This document shows, piece by piece, positions 46,702 to 54,900 of a stretch of DNA of 64,000 nucleotides. The position numbers and the translations under genes were made by a program. Position 1 is the first letter of the stretch; each line of letters starts with the position of its first letter. The DNA is taken from contig NZ_CP155071.1 of NCBI RefSeq assembly GCF_039621855.1, positions 2,666,001 to 2,730,000 of the forward strand, given 5' to 3'. The notes below the pieces were generated by a model. It saw nothing but the letters and a program-made list of their open reading frames with translations, was not told where the DNA came from and made no database searches. This DNA comes from Erwinia sp. HDF1-3R. Its GTDB lineage: Bacteria; Pseudomonadota; Gammaproteobacteria; Enterobacterales; Enterobacteriaceae.

Positions 46702-46853
46702 AATCATGGGCATTCTCAACTAGCACAGGTTAAGGCATATCAAGGGCTGCGAGCTAACATATTGTGGTAGAACAATATTTATCAGGATAATCATAAGGGT
46801 AAAAGTTAAGGATCATCTTAACAAAATCCTTTCAATCCACTAAAGCGGCATGA

Positions 46854-46873
46854 TACTGTATATAAACACAGTG
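46854..46873. promoter_or_regulatory. LexA box before the 61-aa gene
   Basis: TACTGTATATAAACACAGTG has the LexA form CTGT-N8-ACAG with perfect outer half-sites. It is 19 bp before the ATG at 46892. A TTTCAA about 18 bp upstream could be the -35 of the repressed promoter. In phage 186 a LexA-controlled promoter in the same part of the genome drives the antirepressor Tum. Confidence 0.75.
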
Positions 46874-46891
46874 TTTTTATAGGGAGGGAAT

Positions 46892-47077
46892 ATGCAGCTG
46901 GACGAAGTAAACGCCATGCATAAAAAAATGGCGTGCGTACGTTTTATTGCCGAGGTTTCGTTGATAGCGAACTGCAAACCAACCGATTATGAGCTGGCAC
47001 TAACCATCATTGCTGACCTGACTAATTCGCAGCCATGCAATGAAGATAGTGATGGCCTTTTTTACTCGGCTAATTAG
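46892..47077 (+). CDS. SOS-controlled 61-aa protein of unknown function
   Basis: The protein has no recognised domain: MQLDEVNAMHKKMACVRFIA, then a central helix-like TDYELALTIIADLTNS, and an acidic, polar end. Two cysteines at mid-chain. GGGAGG sits five bases before the ATG and the LexA box lies just upstream, so it should be DNA-damage induced. By position it could be the antirepressor analogue of 186 Tum, but it is far shorter and shows no similarity I can see. Confidence 0.65.
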   Translation: MQLDEVNAMHKKMACVRFIAEVSLIANCKPTDYELALTIIADLTNSQPCNEDSDGLFYSAN

Positions 47078-47094
47078 CCTAGGTGGGGATTGCA

Positions 47095-47190
47095 ATGCAA
47101 GTTGAATTCACCCTCTACCATCAACACAAACTAAGCCTAGGAACAGTTAAAGGCCTTACCGGTTTCCGCCTCCTCCGCTTTACTTTATGA
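47095..47190 (+). CDS. Possible 31-aa SOS-operon miniprotein
   Basis: The ATG has AGGTGGGG about seven bases upstream and lies 17 bp after the 61-aa gene. The product begins MQVEFTLYHQHK and ends basic (RLLRFTL). The start recalls the first strand of DinI-like proteins (M-x-V-E-x-T), but it is too short for that fold, so it may be a remnant. Confidence 0.35.
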   Translation: MQVEFTLYHQHKLSLGTVKGLTGFRLLRFTL

Positions 47191-47560
47191 CCCGCTTTTG
47201 GCCACCCGAAGTGGTGGCCTATAGCCATGCATGCGTACACTGCATGGATCTGCATGCGGGAAACTTGGATCTATACCCTCCCCCACGCCATGTACGACGC
47301 TGCTTTCAGAGGATCGTGCAGTTGCATGAAATGAGGTCACTAAAGCGGGCAGGCGTGGCGGGGATAGCATTGCGCGCTTGACTGAACGTCATACATTAGC
47401 CAGGTTAAAATTTAATCATAAAAATGGTGAGTCTTTCATAATCACAAAATTAGTTTTTTAGAATATTAAAAAAACTAGCCAAATTTTATTTTAAATATAT
47501 TATTTGTGTAAATTACAATAAATCAGCAATTTTCCAAATGGGTCTGAAGGAGCAGCAGGC
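47191..47560. other. cos-bearing region between early genes and the cargo cassette
   Basis: There is no supported gene here. The region contains a perfect stem GGCCACC-CGAAGT-GGTGGCC (47200-47219), a cluster of GCATGC-like repeats (47228-47260), the inverted pair CCCGCTTT / AAAGCGGG (47191-47198 and 47342-47349), and the cos site. The last 150 bp are very AT-rich and likely hold the promoter of the next gene. Confidence 0.5.
47352..47370. other. cos site (cohesive end, 186-like)
   Basis: GGCGTGGCGGGGATAGCAT matches, from memory, the 19-nt cohesive end of phage 186 (GGCGTGGCGGGGAAAGCAT) at 18 of 19 positions and resembles that of P2. It lies between gene A and Q, exactly where the ends of the linear P2/186 genome join in a prophage. 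Terminase small subunit M is missing, so it cannot be cut without a helper. Confidence 0.8.
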
Positions 47561-48061
47561 ATGTTTAATCCAAATAATAATCAACAAAATCATATGAATA
47601 CCTCTATAAACGCAAGTGTTAGTAGTCCTGTTGTTCCATCAGGCGTCGTTGCCTTCGAGTATGATTCAAGTATCAGTAATCTTCCTCAATGTCCTCCAGC
47701 TTGCGCGCAGCCGCTCAACAAAGATTGCTGGAGATTCACATTGAATCCGCATACACCTAACTGCTTTTGGCCTCCAGCACGTAGGAGTCCAATGAGAGTG
47801 GCAAAGAACGACTATGAAGCCTGTGCAATGTGGGCTTTATCAATGTATGAGTCTGAGCCAGAGGCAACTGAAGCCTATAGTAAGTTGAAGAAAAGTATAA
47901 AAAACATTGAAAAAGCTATAGGTGATCATTTATCACACGGTTTTGTAACAACAAATGATGGGGAATGTACTCCGCCTAATCATGCCGGACACTTTGATTT
48001 TCATCCTTATGTTAGCTCTGCTTTTCCCAATAACTTTAATATTACCAGTAAATTACCATGA
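47561..48061 (+). CDS. Unknown cargo gene 1 of the cos-Q cassette, 166 aa
   Basis: I do not recognise this protein. It is 166 residues, starting with a polar Asn/Gln/Ser-rich stretch, then a Cys/Pro-rich block (LPQCPPACAQP, NPHTPNCFWPP), a helical middle (YSKLKKSIKNIEKAI) and a C-terminal Cys/His set (GECTPPNHAGHFDFHP) that could bind metal. GAAGGAGCAG lies upstream of the ATG. Its stop overlaps the next start as ATGA, so the two are translated together. The AT-rich composition differs from the flanking phage genes, indicating separate acquisition. P2-like phages often carry anti-phage genes near cos. Confidence 0.65.
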   Translation: MFNPNNNQQNHMNTSINASVSSPVVPSGVVAFEYDSSISNLPQCPPACAQPLNKDCWRFTLNPHTPNCFWPPARRSPMRVAKNDYEACAMWALSMYESEPEATEAYSKLKKSIKNIEKAIGDHLSHGFVTTNDGECTPPNHAGHFDFHPYVSSAFPNNFNITSKLP

Positions 48062-49125
48062 TTAAATTAAATAGCAAAAGAGTCTATGCATCTGAGATTA
48101 GTGAGTTTTCTTGGTATGCCGATTTGATTGATTTCGATGGTCCACTATTATCGTTATTTCGTGGAGCTGGTTACAAAGATGCATTGTATGTTTGGTTAGA
48201 TAACTCGGAAAGAGCTAATCGTTGGTGTTTAGTTCCGGTTTCGCGAGAGATGCTTGATGACTATTTAACACAACAAACTTCTTTGAGAGAGACGATTACT
48301 TCAAACCATTACATATATATATGTAATCACTTTGCAGAAAGCGGAAGAAAGGTAATAAATAAGATACTAGTATCTGACTTCCCGGCTGACTACATGCCAG
48401 ATGAAGACTCATATCTTTATGAAGAAATTTGCACTCCTGAAGCCTTATCATTGAAAAATGAAAGAACGTCTAGTTATATGTTGGGATTAGATAATCAATT
48501 ATTTATAAATGATTTATCAATTATCCCTAAAGTCTATGACCAACTTTATTCTTTCCATTATGGACTGGCTCACTTAGATAGAAGTCACGTTCGAGAAACA
48601 ATGAAAAAATTATTTGGGAGTTGGACTGGCGGAATATCTGCTGTGAATATTTTTACAGGATTAAAAAATACAATCCCTGTCATCCACCAACCTGAAATAG
48701 AATCTCTACAATTTAGTTCACCGGGACACATCGAATTAAGCCTACTTCCCGCATTAGCCCAGAGCGTTGAGGAAGTTTCATCTAGAGTTGAAAATGAACA
48801 TATTTTCAATCGATTGGAAAAGCTTTATAAGGTGACCAAAGACTATCTCAAACTTCAAGGTTTATCAGGGTTTGATGAGGATGGCGGCATCGATCTAAGC
48901 AATATCCCTAATGAAGTTACATTAATATTATCTAAGTTAGTTAGGCTATTCATTCTTTTCTTTGGGTGGAAAGAATATCAAGAGAAGTTTGATGAAATTG
49001 GTTCGCATCCATTACAACAGTTGCGAGCAATAATGGCTTATTATAGAAGATTAAAAATACTAAGAAATTACATATTGGATGAGAAACTATATTTAGGTCA
49101 TTCGAGATTGACAGTTAATCCGTAA
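48058..49125 (+). CDS. Unknown cargo gene 2 of the cos-Q cassette, 355 aa
   Basis: The 355-residue protein has an N-terminal region (WYADLIDFDGPLLSLFRG, YVWLDNSERANRWCLVPV) that recalls the DUF6575 family, a group of unknown function; I hold that match loosely. The C-terminal third is helical, with a hydrophobic patch (EVTLILSKLVRLFILFFGW) that may be one membrane helix or a buried helix, and ends basic. No nuclease, NTPase or protease motif is visible. It is coupled to gene 1 by a 4-bp overlap and strongly AT-rich. A two-component exclusion or toxin-antitoxin system is plausible but unproven. Confidence 0.65.
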   Translation: MIKLNSKRVYASEISEFSWYADLIDFDGPLLSLFRGAGYKDALYVWLDNSERANRWCLVPVSREMLDDYLTQQTSLRETITSNHYIYICNHFAESGRKVINKILVSDFPADYMPDEDSYLYEEICTPEALSLKNERTSSYMLGLDNQLFINDLSIIPKVYDQLYSFHYGLAHLDRSHVRETMKKLFGSWTGGISAVNIFTGLKNTIPVIHQPEIESLQFSSPGHIELSLLPALAQSVEEVSSRVENEHIFNRLEKLYKVTKDYLKLQGLSGFDEDGGIDLSNIPNEVTLILSKLVRLFILFFGWKEYQEKFDEIGSHPLQQLRAIMAYYRRLKILRNYILDEKLYLGHSRLTVNP

Positions 49126-49129
49126 TAAT

Positions 49130-49153
49130 AAGGTGGCTAAATTCAGCCACCTT
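49130..49153. terminator. Hairpin between cargo gene 2 and Q
   Basis: AAGGTGGCT pairs with AGCCACCTT around a 6-base loop, between two convergent genes. T-rich but short flanks occur on both strands, so it is probably a bidirectional terminator. Confidence 0.6.
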
Positions 49154-49161
49154 ATCTCCGT

Positions 49162-50187
49162 TTACTCCAAGTTATAATCTTTAAATCTTACTATGTCTTC
49201 ATCAAGCCATATGTTAATTTCTTTCATGCGTTCTTGCAGCGGACTCAGCTCATTTCTTACAAACACCTGCGACGCTTTCACAACGTCACCAAATCCGCCA
49301 GCATTATCAGGAATAATCCCCATCATCTGTGGTGGAACACGGTGCGCCGCCAATAGATCATCTCGACTTGCCTTTTTGATATTGAAAAAATCATCTTTCG
49401 TTGCAACTTCACTTAGCGGCAGGATCTTAATCCCGTCGGGCTTGCCGTTGGGTGCGTACATGAACAGGTTGCGGAAGTTGCCCACACCTTTCGTATCGCG
49501 CATCGCCTTGCGCATTTGCTCAATATCGCTGCTGCTTTGAGCGGCGTCAGTCATATACAGGATATAACCCGCGTGCGCGCCGTTCTGGTAGTACTTGCGG
49601 CGGTAAAGCGTTGCCGCTTCATTCAGCCACGCTGAGTTAAGCGCGCTGAGATACTCAGGCAAACCATATATTTCCTGATTAATGTCCGGCTCCAGCAACT
49701 GGAAAATGCTGCCGGGTTCAAACCGGTGCGCGTCCTGCCAGTCGTTAATAAACCAGTAAACCTCATCCTCAACCCCGCGCCGGGTATATTTCGCCGGTGA
49801 GCACTCTAGCCTGAACCCGTTGCCCAGCGCATTTTTACGCAGCTCAGGGAAGGCATTTCCAAACGTCAGATAGTCCAGAATAATGCGGCTGAACTCCTGC
49901 TGGCTAAGCATCGGGTGCGGTATGTAAGTGGACAATAAAATATTGCGCTTAACGTAAATGGGCGAGCTGTGATGAACGGCGGCGCGCAGGCTCTTTGCCA
50001 GTCCGTGAAAGCTGACCGGCGGCTCGTACCAGCGCCCGTTGTTGATGCACTCGGCATAATCCAGAATATCGCGCTTATCCAGCACCGGGATCGGTTCGCC
50101 AAAGCTAAATGCCTCGGCGTGCTGCGGGGCAGGTTGTACCTGCTGAGACTGATTTTCAAATGCCCTGTGACCCCTGCGCTTACTCAT
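49162..50187 (-). CDS. Q: Portal protein (P2 gpQ family)
   Basis: GpQ forms the dodecameric portal at the capsid vertex. The 341-residue product aligns with P2 Q throughout: FGEPIPVLDKRDILDYAECI, NGRWYEPPVSFHGLAKSLRA, EPDINQEIYGLPEYLSALN, and the C-terminal VRNELSPLQERM. I start at ATG 50187 (MSKRRGHRAF), since the 15-codon extension to 50232 lies within the preceding small gene. It appears intact. With N truncated and M and L missing it has no procapsid to act on. Confidence 0.93.
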   Translation of the reverse strand: MSKRRGHRAFENQSQQVQPAPQHAEAFSFGEPIPVLDKRDILDYAECINNGRWYEPPVSFHGLAKSLRAAVHHSSPIYVKRNILLSTYIPHPMLSQQEFSRIILDYLTFGNAFPELRKNALGNGFRLECSPAKYTRRGVEDEVYWFINDWQDAHRFEPGSIFQLLEPDINQEIYGLPEYLSALNSAWLNEAATLYRRKYYQNGAHAGYILYMTDAAQSSSDIEQMRKAMRDTKGVGNFRNLFMYAPNGKPDGIKILPLSEVATKDDFFNIKKASRDDLLAAHRVPPQMMGIIPDNAGGFGDVVKASQVFVRNELSPLQERMKEINIWLDEDIVRFKDYNLE

Positions 50188-50368
50188 CTTTGCCACCTGA
50201 ATCAGAAACTTCACCACTGAAAGTGCATACAAAAACTTTCCGGAAGCTTTCCGGTGAAAGCTTCCCTTTCAGCCTGACTGAGAGCTCTTTTATTTCGCTC
50301 TCAGTCAGCTCAGGGAAAAAAGGGTTCAGCCCTGTTATTTCCGGCGCGCCGTGTCTGGTATTCATCAT
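50180..50368 (-). CDS. Small coupled gene between P and Q, 62 aa
   Basis: The start overlaps the P stop (TGATG) and the stop overlaps the Q start (ATGAGTAA), which suggests a real gene translated with both. The protein reads MMNTRHGAPEITGLNPFFPE, then a helical ESEIKELSVRLKGKL, and an acidic end. P2 has no gene here as far as I recall. Function is unknown. Confidence 0.5.
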   Translation of the reverse strand: MMNTRHGAPEITGLNPFFPELTESEIKELSVRLKGKLSPESFRKVFVCTFSGEVSDSGGKDE

Positions 50369-52131
50369 CAGTAAAACTCCACAAAGTTTGGACTCTGGCC
50401 GCCATCGGCGGCGGTGAGTGGTTCGTTTAATAGCGCGTGCATAATTGCCCAGGCAACATCAGCATGGCTGGCCTCTTCACTGCGGCTGGCCTCATAGGTA
50501 GAACGGTTCCCGCTGGCGGTCATCGTTTTGCGGATAGCCATAAATGACTGCGTGATATCGGTGTTGCCCGCGTCATATTCCAGGCGCCCGCTGCTGATGG
50601 TGTCTTTGGCTTTCAGCACCATCACGGTTTTCACCTCGGGCGAATACCGAATTTCCCGCGCTGCCGGGAAAAACTGCCTGACAAGCTGAAACACACCCTG
50701 GCCGATGCCGGTGGCGTCGATACCGATATATTCAACGGTATATTTCTCCGTCAGCTCTTTAATGGATTTGGCCTGCGCGGCAAAGTCCATGCCCCGCCAC
50801 TGATGGCGCTCAAGCACGCGGAACTTGCCGCCCGCAACCAGCGGCGGGGCCAGAACAGCACAGCCAGCGCTGTCGCCGGTGTGGGACGGGTCATAGCCAA
50901 TCCAGACCGGACGGTAATCAAATGGGCGCAGCGCGTAGGGGTTAAAATCGGTCCACTCTTCCAGACTGTCGATCATGCAGGTCTGCAGCTCAGCGAACGG
51001 GAACACGCTGGCCTCATCATCCACAAACTCGCACATCAGCAGGTTCTGGTATTCAGACGGGCTGTATTCAAGCGAGAGCTGGTCCAGGTCAAACAGATTG
51101 CAGCCGCCGGTCAGCGCATCCTCAACGGTAACAATCTGCCGCCACTGACCGTCAGCGCACAGCGCGCCGCCTGCAAGATGCGAGTGACTGAGATCCAGCT
51201 CAACCCGGTCTGACTTATTGCGCCGGCCTTTGTTAAAAAGCTCGCCGGACCAGAACGGATAGGCGCTGTGGGAAAGGCTCGACGGCGTGGAAAAGTACGT
51301 GGTTCGCCATTTCTTGTGCAGCGACATACCGCTGGCAACTTTGCGTAGCTCCTGGAATTTCGGTATCCAGAAATATTCATCCAGATACAGGTTGCCGGTG
51401 TAGCTCTGCGCCGTGCGCACGTTGGTCCCCAGGAAAATCAGGCGTGCGCCATTTGGCAGCACAATCGGATCGCCCTTCAGATCAACATCAACCTGCCGAG
51501 CAAAGTCGATGATGTAGTTTTTGAAAACGTGGGCCTGCGCCTTGCTGGCTGAGAGGAAAATCTGGTTGCGGCCCGTCACCAGAGCATCAATCAGCGCCTC
51601 GCGGGCGAAGTAGAACGTCGCGCCAATCTGGCGGAATTTGAGGATGTTGCGGATACGGTGAGCCAGCCCGGCCTTGTGCCAGTGCAGCTGATACTCAAAA
51701 CAGTTATCCATAAACAGCGAAGTCAGTTTGTCCGTGGCCTCTTCGCTGAACTCGTTTTTAATCACCGGCTGGCGCTCGCCCCGGTTGCGGTTGCGCACGT
51801 TAGGATTGAGATCGGCCTCGCTGCCGGTCTGGCGGTACCGTTCGACGCGGGCAAGCCGTTCAATCTGCCGCCCCAGCGCATCTATTTCTTTGTAATCACC
51901 ATTTCCTTTCACCTCTTTCATGATGAGCTGAATCAACCGGGCTTCCATGCTGTTTTCAACGCGACTGATGGGCGCAACGTCTTCCCATGCGTCGCGCAGC
52001 TTCCAGCTCTGCACGGTTGGCGTTTTCTGGCCCAGCGTTTCCGCTATCTGACGCACGGAGAATCCCTGCCAGTAAAGCAGTGCGGCCTGTCGGCGGGGAT
52101 CGCTGATGATGGTTGTCGGTGTCGTTTTCAT
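50368..52131 (-). CDS. P: Terminase large/ATPase subunit (P2 gpP family)
   Basis: GpP is the packaging ATPase and prohead-binding terminase subunit. The 587-residue protein opens with a DNA-binding HTH (QGFSVRQIAETLGQKTPTVQSW), then the ATPase region (RQIGATFYFAREALIDALV) and an RNase H-like nuclease domain with IGYDPSHTGDSAG and YIGIDATGIGQGV. It is full length. The partner gene M is lost. It is divergent from O across a 143-bp promoter region. Confidence 0.92.
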   Translation of the reverse strand: MKTTPTTIISDPRRQAALLYWQGFSVRQIAETLGQKTPTVQSWKLRDAWEDVAPISRVENSMEARLIQLIMKEVKGNGDYKEIDALGRQIERLARVERYRQTGSEADLNPNVRNRNRGERQPVIKNEFSEEATDKLTSLFMDNCFEYQLHWHKAGLAHRIRNILKFRQIGATFYFAREALIDALVTGRNQIFLSASKAQAHVFKNYIIDFARQVDVDLKGDPIVLPNGARLIFLGTNVRTAQSYTGNLYLDEYFWIPKFQELRKVASGMSLHKKWRTTYFSTPSSLSHSAYPFWSGELFNKGRRNKSDRVELDLSHSHLAGGALCADGQWRQIVTVEDALTGGCNLFDLDQLSLEYSPSEYQNLLMCEFVDDEASVFPFAELQTCMIDSLEEWTDFNPYALRPFDYRPVWIGYDPSHTGDSAGCAVLAPPLVAGGKFRVLERHQWRGMDFAAQAKSIKELTEKYTVEYIGIDATGIGQGVFQLVRQFFPAAREIRYSPEVKTVMVLKAKDTISSGRLEYDAGNTDITQSFMAIRKTMTASGNRSTYEASRSEEASHADVAWAIMHALLNEPLTAADGGQSPNFVEFY

Positions 52132-52176
52132 GGCATCAGGCTACCGAGGCCCGCCCTGCCTTGCGCGCTCTCTCTG

Positions 52177-52236
52177 TTGTGCCAGAAGTGAGCAAACCGG
52201 CTTTCGTTGAGTGGCGTTGTGTTCGTGGTGAAACTG
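52177..52236. promoter_or_regulatory. Candidate Ogr sites for divergent late promoters
   Basis: Two TTGT-N12 motifs are present. TTGT at 52177 pairs with CAAA at 52193, and TTGT at 52217 pairs with ACTG at 52233. P2 late activator Ogr binds partial repeats of the TTGT-N12-ACAA type centred near -55, and the two sites are placed suitably for the O and P promoters. The matches are imperfect. Confidence 0.35.
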
Positions 52237-52274
52237 GCCGTGACCTGAACCAACCACTCACCGGAGCCTGATTA

Positions 52275-53120
52275 ATGGCAACTAAAGCAAAGCGTTTTCG
52301 CATCGCAACTGAAGGCGCAACCACCGACGGACGCGTAATTTCCCGCGACTGGATTTCGCAGATGGCGAAAAACTACAACCCGGAAATGTACGGTGCCCGC
52401 ATCAATATGGAGCACATCCGTGGTTACTCTGCCGACAGCGCTTTTCGTCGATTTGGCGATGTGACGTCTGTTGAAGCGGAAGAAATCGCGGACGGTCCAC
52501 TGAAAGGTAAGCTGGCACTTTATGGCTACATCGACCCCACCGACGAGCTGATCGCTATGTCGAAAGCACGCCAGAAAATCTACACCTCCGTTGAAGTGAA
52601 TCCCGAATTTGCTGACACCGGTGAGGCCTATCTGGTTGGCCTTGCTGTGACCGACGATCCGGCAAGTCTCGGCACGGAAATTCTGAGCTTCAGCGCGAGT
52701 GCTGCAGTAAACCCGCTGACCTCCCGCAAACAGGCTAAAGGCAATCTCTTTACTGCCGCCGAAGAAACCCCGATTGAGTTCTATGAGGAAGCCGATCCCG
52801 CGCCGTCCCTTATGGCCCGCATCAGTGCGATGTTCTCTGCGAATAAAAAAGGAAGTGACGCACAGTCTGCCGACGTGCACGCCGCCGTCACCCTGATTGC
52901 CGAGCAGGTACAGGGCGCCGGTGAAAAAGTTGAATCTCAGTTCTCCGCGCTTGAAAAGAAACTTTCTGACCGTCTCGACGCGCTGGAGCAGGAAACCACG
53001 ACCGGCCGCAGTGAAGTCAACGCGCTGACCCAGCAGCTTGAGAAGACCGACGGTAACTTTAACCGCCGTCCGCGTGCCAGCGGTGGCGACGGCAAAATGT
53101 CCGTGGAAACCGACTGCTAA
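52275..53120 (+). CDS. O: Capsid scaffolding protein/protease (P2 gpO family)
   Basis: GpO is the internal scaffold and maturation protease. The 281-residue product starts MATKAKRFRIATEGATTDGR and has the N-terminal serine-protease region (YNPEMYGARINMEHIRGY). A long helical scaffolding segment with QVQGAGEKVESQFSALEKKL and DRLDALEQETTTGR follows. It is intact. AGCCTGATTA with GGAG lies before the ATG. Confidence 0.9.
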   Translation: MATKAKRFRIATEGATTDGRVISRDWISQMAKNYNPEMYGARINMEHIRGYSADSAFRRFGDVTSVEAEEIADGPLKGKLALYGYIDPTDELIAMSKARQKIYTSVEVNPEFADTGEAYLVGLAVTDDPASLGTEILSFSASAAVNPLTSRKQAKGNLFTAAEETPIEFYEEADPAPSLMARISAMFSANKKGSDAQSADVHAAVTLIAEQVQGAGEKVESQFSALEKKLSDRLDALEQETTTGRSEVNALTQQLEKTDGNFNRRPRASGGDGKMSVETDC

Positions 53121-53177
53121 CCGCTGCCCTATGGCAGCAAAGAACGGCTTACCCAATCTCTGATTACAGGAATAACA

Positions 53178-53906
53178 ATGCGCCAGAACACCCGCTTTAA
53201 ATTTAACGCCTTTCTGACCCGCCTGGCCGAGCTGAACGGCGTGGACACCGGCGATATGGACAAGAAATTTTCCGTAGAGCCGTCCGTCAGTCAGACGCTG
53301 ATGACCCGCGTGCAGGAGTCTTCTGATTTCCTGACCCGCATCAACATCACCCCAGTTGTGGATATGAAAGGGGAAAAAATCGGCATCGGCGTGACCGGTT
53401 CGATTGCCAGCACCACGGACACCGCAGGCGGTGACGAGCGTGAAACGGCTGACTTTTCAGACCTGACCGCCGACGGTTACGAATGTACCCAGACCAACTA
53501 CGACTTCCACATTCGTTACAACCAGCTTGATCTGTGGGCGCGCTATGAAGATTTTCAGGCCCGCCTGCGTGACGCGATTATCAAGCGTCAGGCGCTGGAT
53601 CGCATCATGGCTGGTTTCAACGGGATTGCCCGCGCCAAAACCTCTAACCGTGCAGCTAACCCGCTGCTGCAGGATGTCGCCGTGGGCTGGCTGCAAAAGT
53701 ACCGCGCCAACGCACCAAAGCGTGTAATGAGCAAAATCACCGGTGAAGACGGAGAGGTTATCTCCGCTAAAGTCCGCGTCGGCAAAGCCGGTGACTATGC
53801 CAACCTTGACGCACTGGTGATGGACGCAACCAACAGCATGATCGAGCCGTGGTACCAGGAAGACCCGGAGCTGGTTGTTATCTGCGGACGTCACCGCCAA
53901 CGATAA
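53178..53906 (+). pseudogene. N: Major capsid protein gene N, truncated by deletion
   Basis: Residues 1-235 align with P2 gpN ([57 protein letters not shown]). P2 N is about 357 residues. After ELVVI the frame reads CGRHRQR and stops: the sequence has switched to the out-of-frame 3' end of gene FI at about 53880-53893. So about a third of the capsid protein is gone and functional heads are not expected. Confidence 0.9.
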
Positions 53907-54039
53907 GGACACCCTCAAAGCGGGCAAGCTCTTTATTGACTATGACTACACGCCAGTGCCGCCGCTGGAAGACCTCACCCTGCGCCAGCGCATCACCGAC
54001 AGCTATCTGGTGAACTTCGCTGCCGCCGTTAACAGCTAA
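53884..54039 (+). pseudogene. FI: Tail sheath gene FI, last 51 codons only
   Basis: In the frame shifted from N, the codons read [20 protein letters not shown] followed by [20 protein letters not shown] to TAA. This is the characteristic C-terminus of P2-type contractile sheath proteins. The N-terminal ~340 residues are absent, there is no start codon, and the fragment abuts truncated N. It is followed 12 bp later by the FII start, the normal spacing. Confidence 0.88.
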
Positions 54040-54051
54040 GGAGCCTGACCC

Positions 54052-54561
54052 ATGGCACTGCCAAAGAAACTGAAGTACCTGAATCTTTTCAACGATGCGA
54101 ACAGCTACCAGGGCGTTGTGACCTCGCTCACTTTGCCAAAGCTCGCCCGCAAGCTGGACCCGTTCCGGGGCGGCGGCATGAACGGCGCGGCGCATATTGA
54201 TAACGGCCTGGAAGATGACGCCCTCGATCTGGAATGGACGATTGGCGGCATTGATGACCTGGTGCTGACGCAATGGGGAGCCGGTGACGTGCCGCTGCGC
54301 TTCGCAGGCTCTTACCAGCGGGACGACACCGCCGAGACGGTGGCTGTTGAAGTGGAGATGCGCGGCAAGCATCAGCAGTTTGATTTTGGCGAAGCCAAAC
54401 AGGGCGAGGATACCGAAACCAAAATCACCACCAAGTGCACCTATTACAAAATAACCTGGAACGGTAAAGAGCTGATCGAGATCGATACCGTGAACATGAT
54501 TGAGAAGGTAAACGGCACTGACCGGCTGGAGCAGCACCGCAAAAACATCGGCCTCGTTTAA
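54052..54561 (+). CDS. FII: Major tail tube protein (P2 gpFII family)
   Basis: This 169-residue protein forms the inner tail tube. It begins MALPKKLKYLNLFNDANSYQ and includes KLARKLDPFRGGGMNGAAHI and TYYKITWNGKELIEIDTVNM, as in P2 FII. GGAGCC precedes the ATG. It is intact but lacks its sheath partner. Confidence 0.92.
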   Translation: MALPKKLKYLNLFNDANSYQGVVTSLTLPKLARKLDPFRGGGMNGAAHIDNGLEDDALDLEWTIGGIDDLVLTQWGAGDVPLRFAGSYQRDDTAETVAVEVEMRGKHQQFDFGEAKQGEDTETKITTKCTYYKITWNGKELIEIDTVNMIEKVNGTDRLEQHRKNIGLV

Positions 54562-54621
54562 TCCCGGCACCGGCGCTGCGGTGCTGGTCCTTTTTTCTGA
54601 ACAACAAATCTGAGAACTGAA

Positions 54622-54900
54622 ATGGAAAACAAAGAAAACGTCGTTACCCTGGAGACCCCGATTACCCGTGGCGATCAGGTTATTTCAAGCATTGAGCTTA
54701 TTAAGCCCAACTCCGGCGCACTGCGTGGCACGCGCCTTGCTGACCTTGCGGGCTCGGACGTGGACGCGCTGATCACCGTGCTGCCCCGCATCACCATTCC
54801 CCCCCTGACCAAATCCGACTGCGCCGCACTGGACCCGGTTGATTTGATTGTGATCGCAGGCAAGGTGATTGGTTTTTTGTCGCCGAAATCGGACGAGTAA
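54622..54900 (+). CDS. E: Tail protein E (tail assembly chaperone, short form)
   Basis: The 92-residue gpE reads MENKENVVTLETPITRGDQV then AGSDVDALITVLPRITIP. It helps assemble the tail on the tape measure. Near the end a run GGTTTTTTG (54871-54879) is the conserved slippery site for a -1 shift into E'. The unshifted product stops at 54900. Confidence 0.9.
   Translation: MENKENVVTLETPITRGDQVISSIELIKPNSGALRGTRLADLAGSDVDALITVLPRITIPPLTKSDCAALDPVDLIVIAGKVIGFLSPKSDE

Noticed and set aside
47200-47219. GGCCACC/GGTGGCC stem as a terminator after the SOS genes
   Set aside because: There is no T-run on either strand; it may be part of the cos packaging region.
52272-53156. 294-codon minus-strand frame opposite O
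   Set aside because: Gene O on the plus strand matches P2 gpO throughout; the antisense frame is a by-product.
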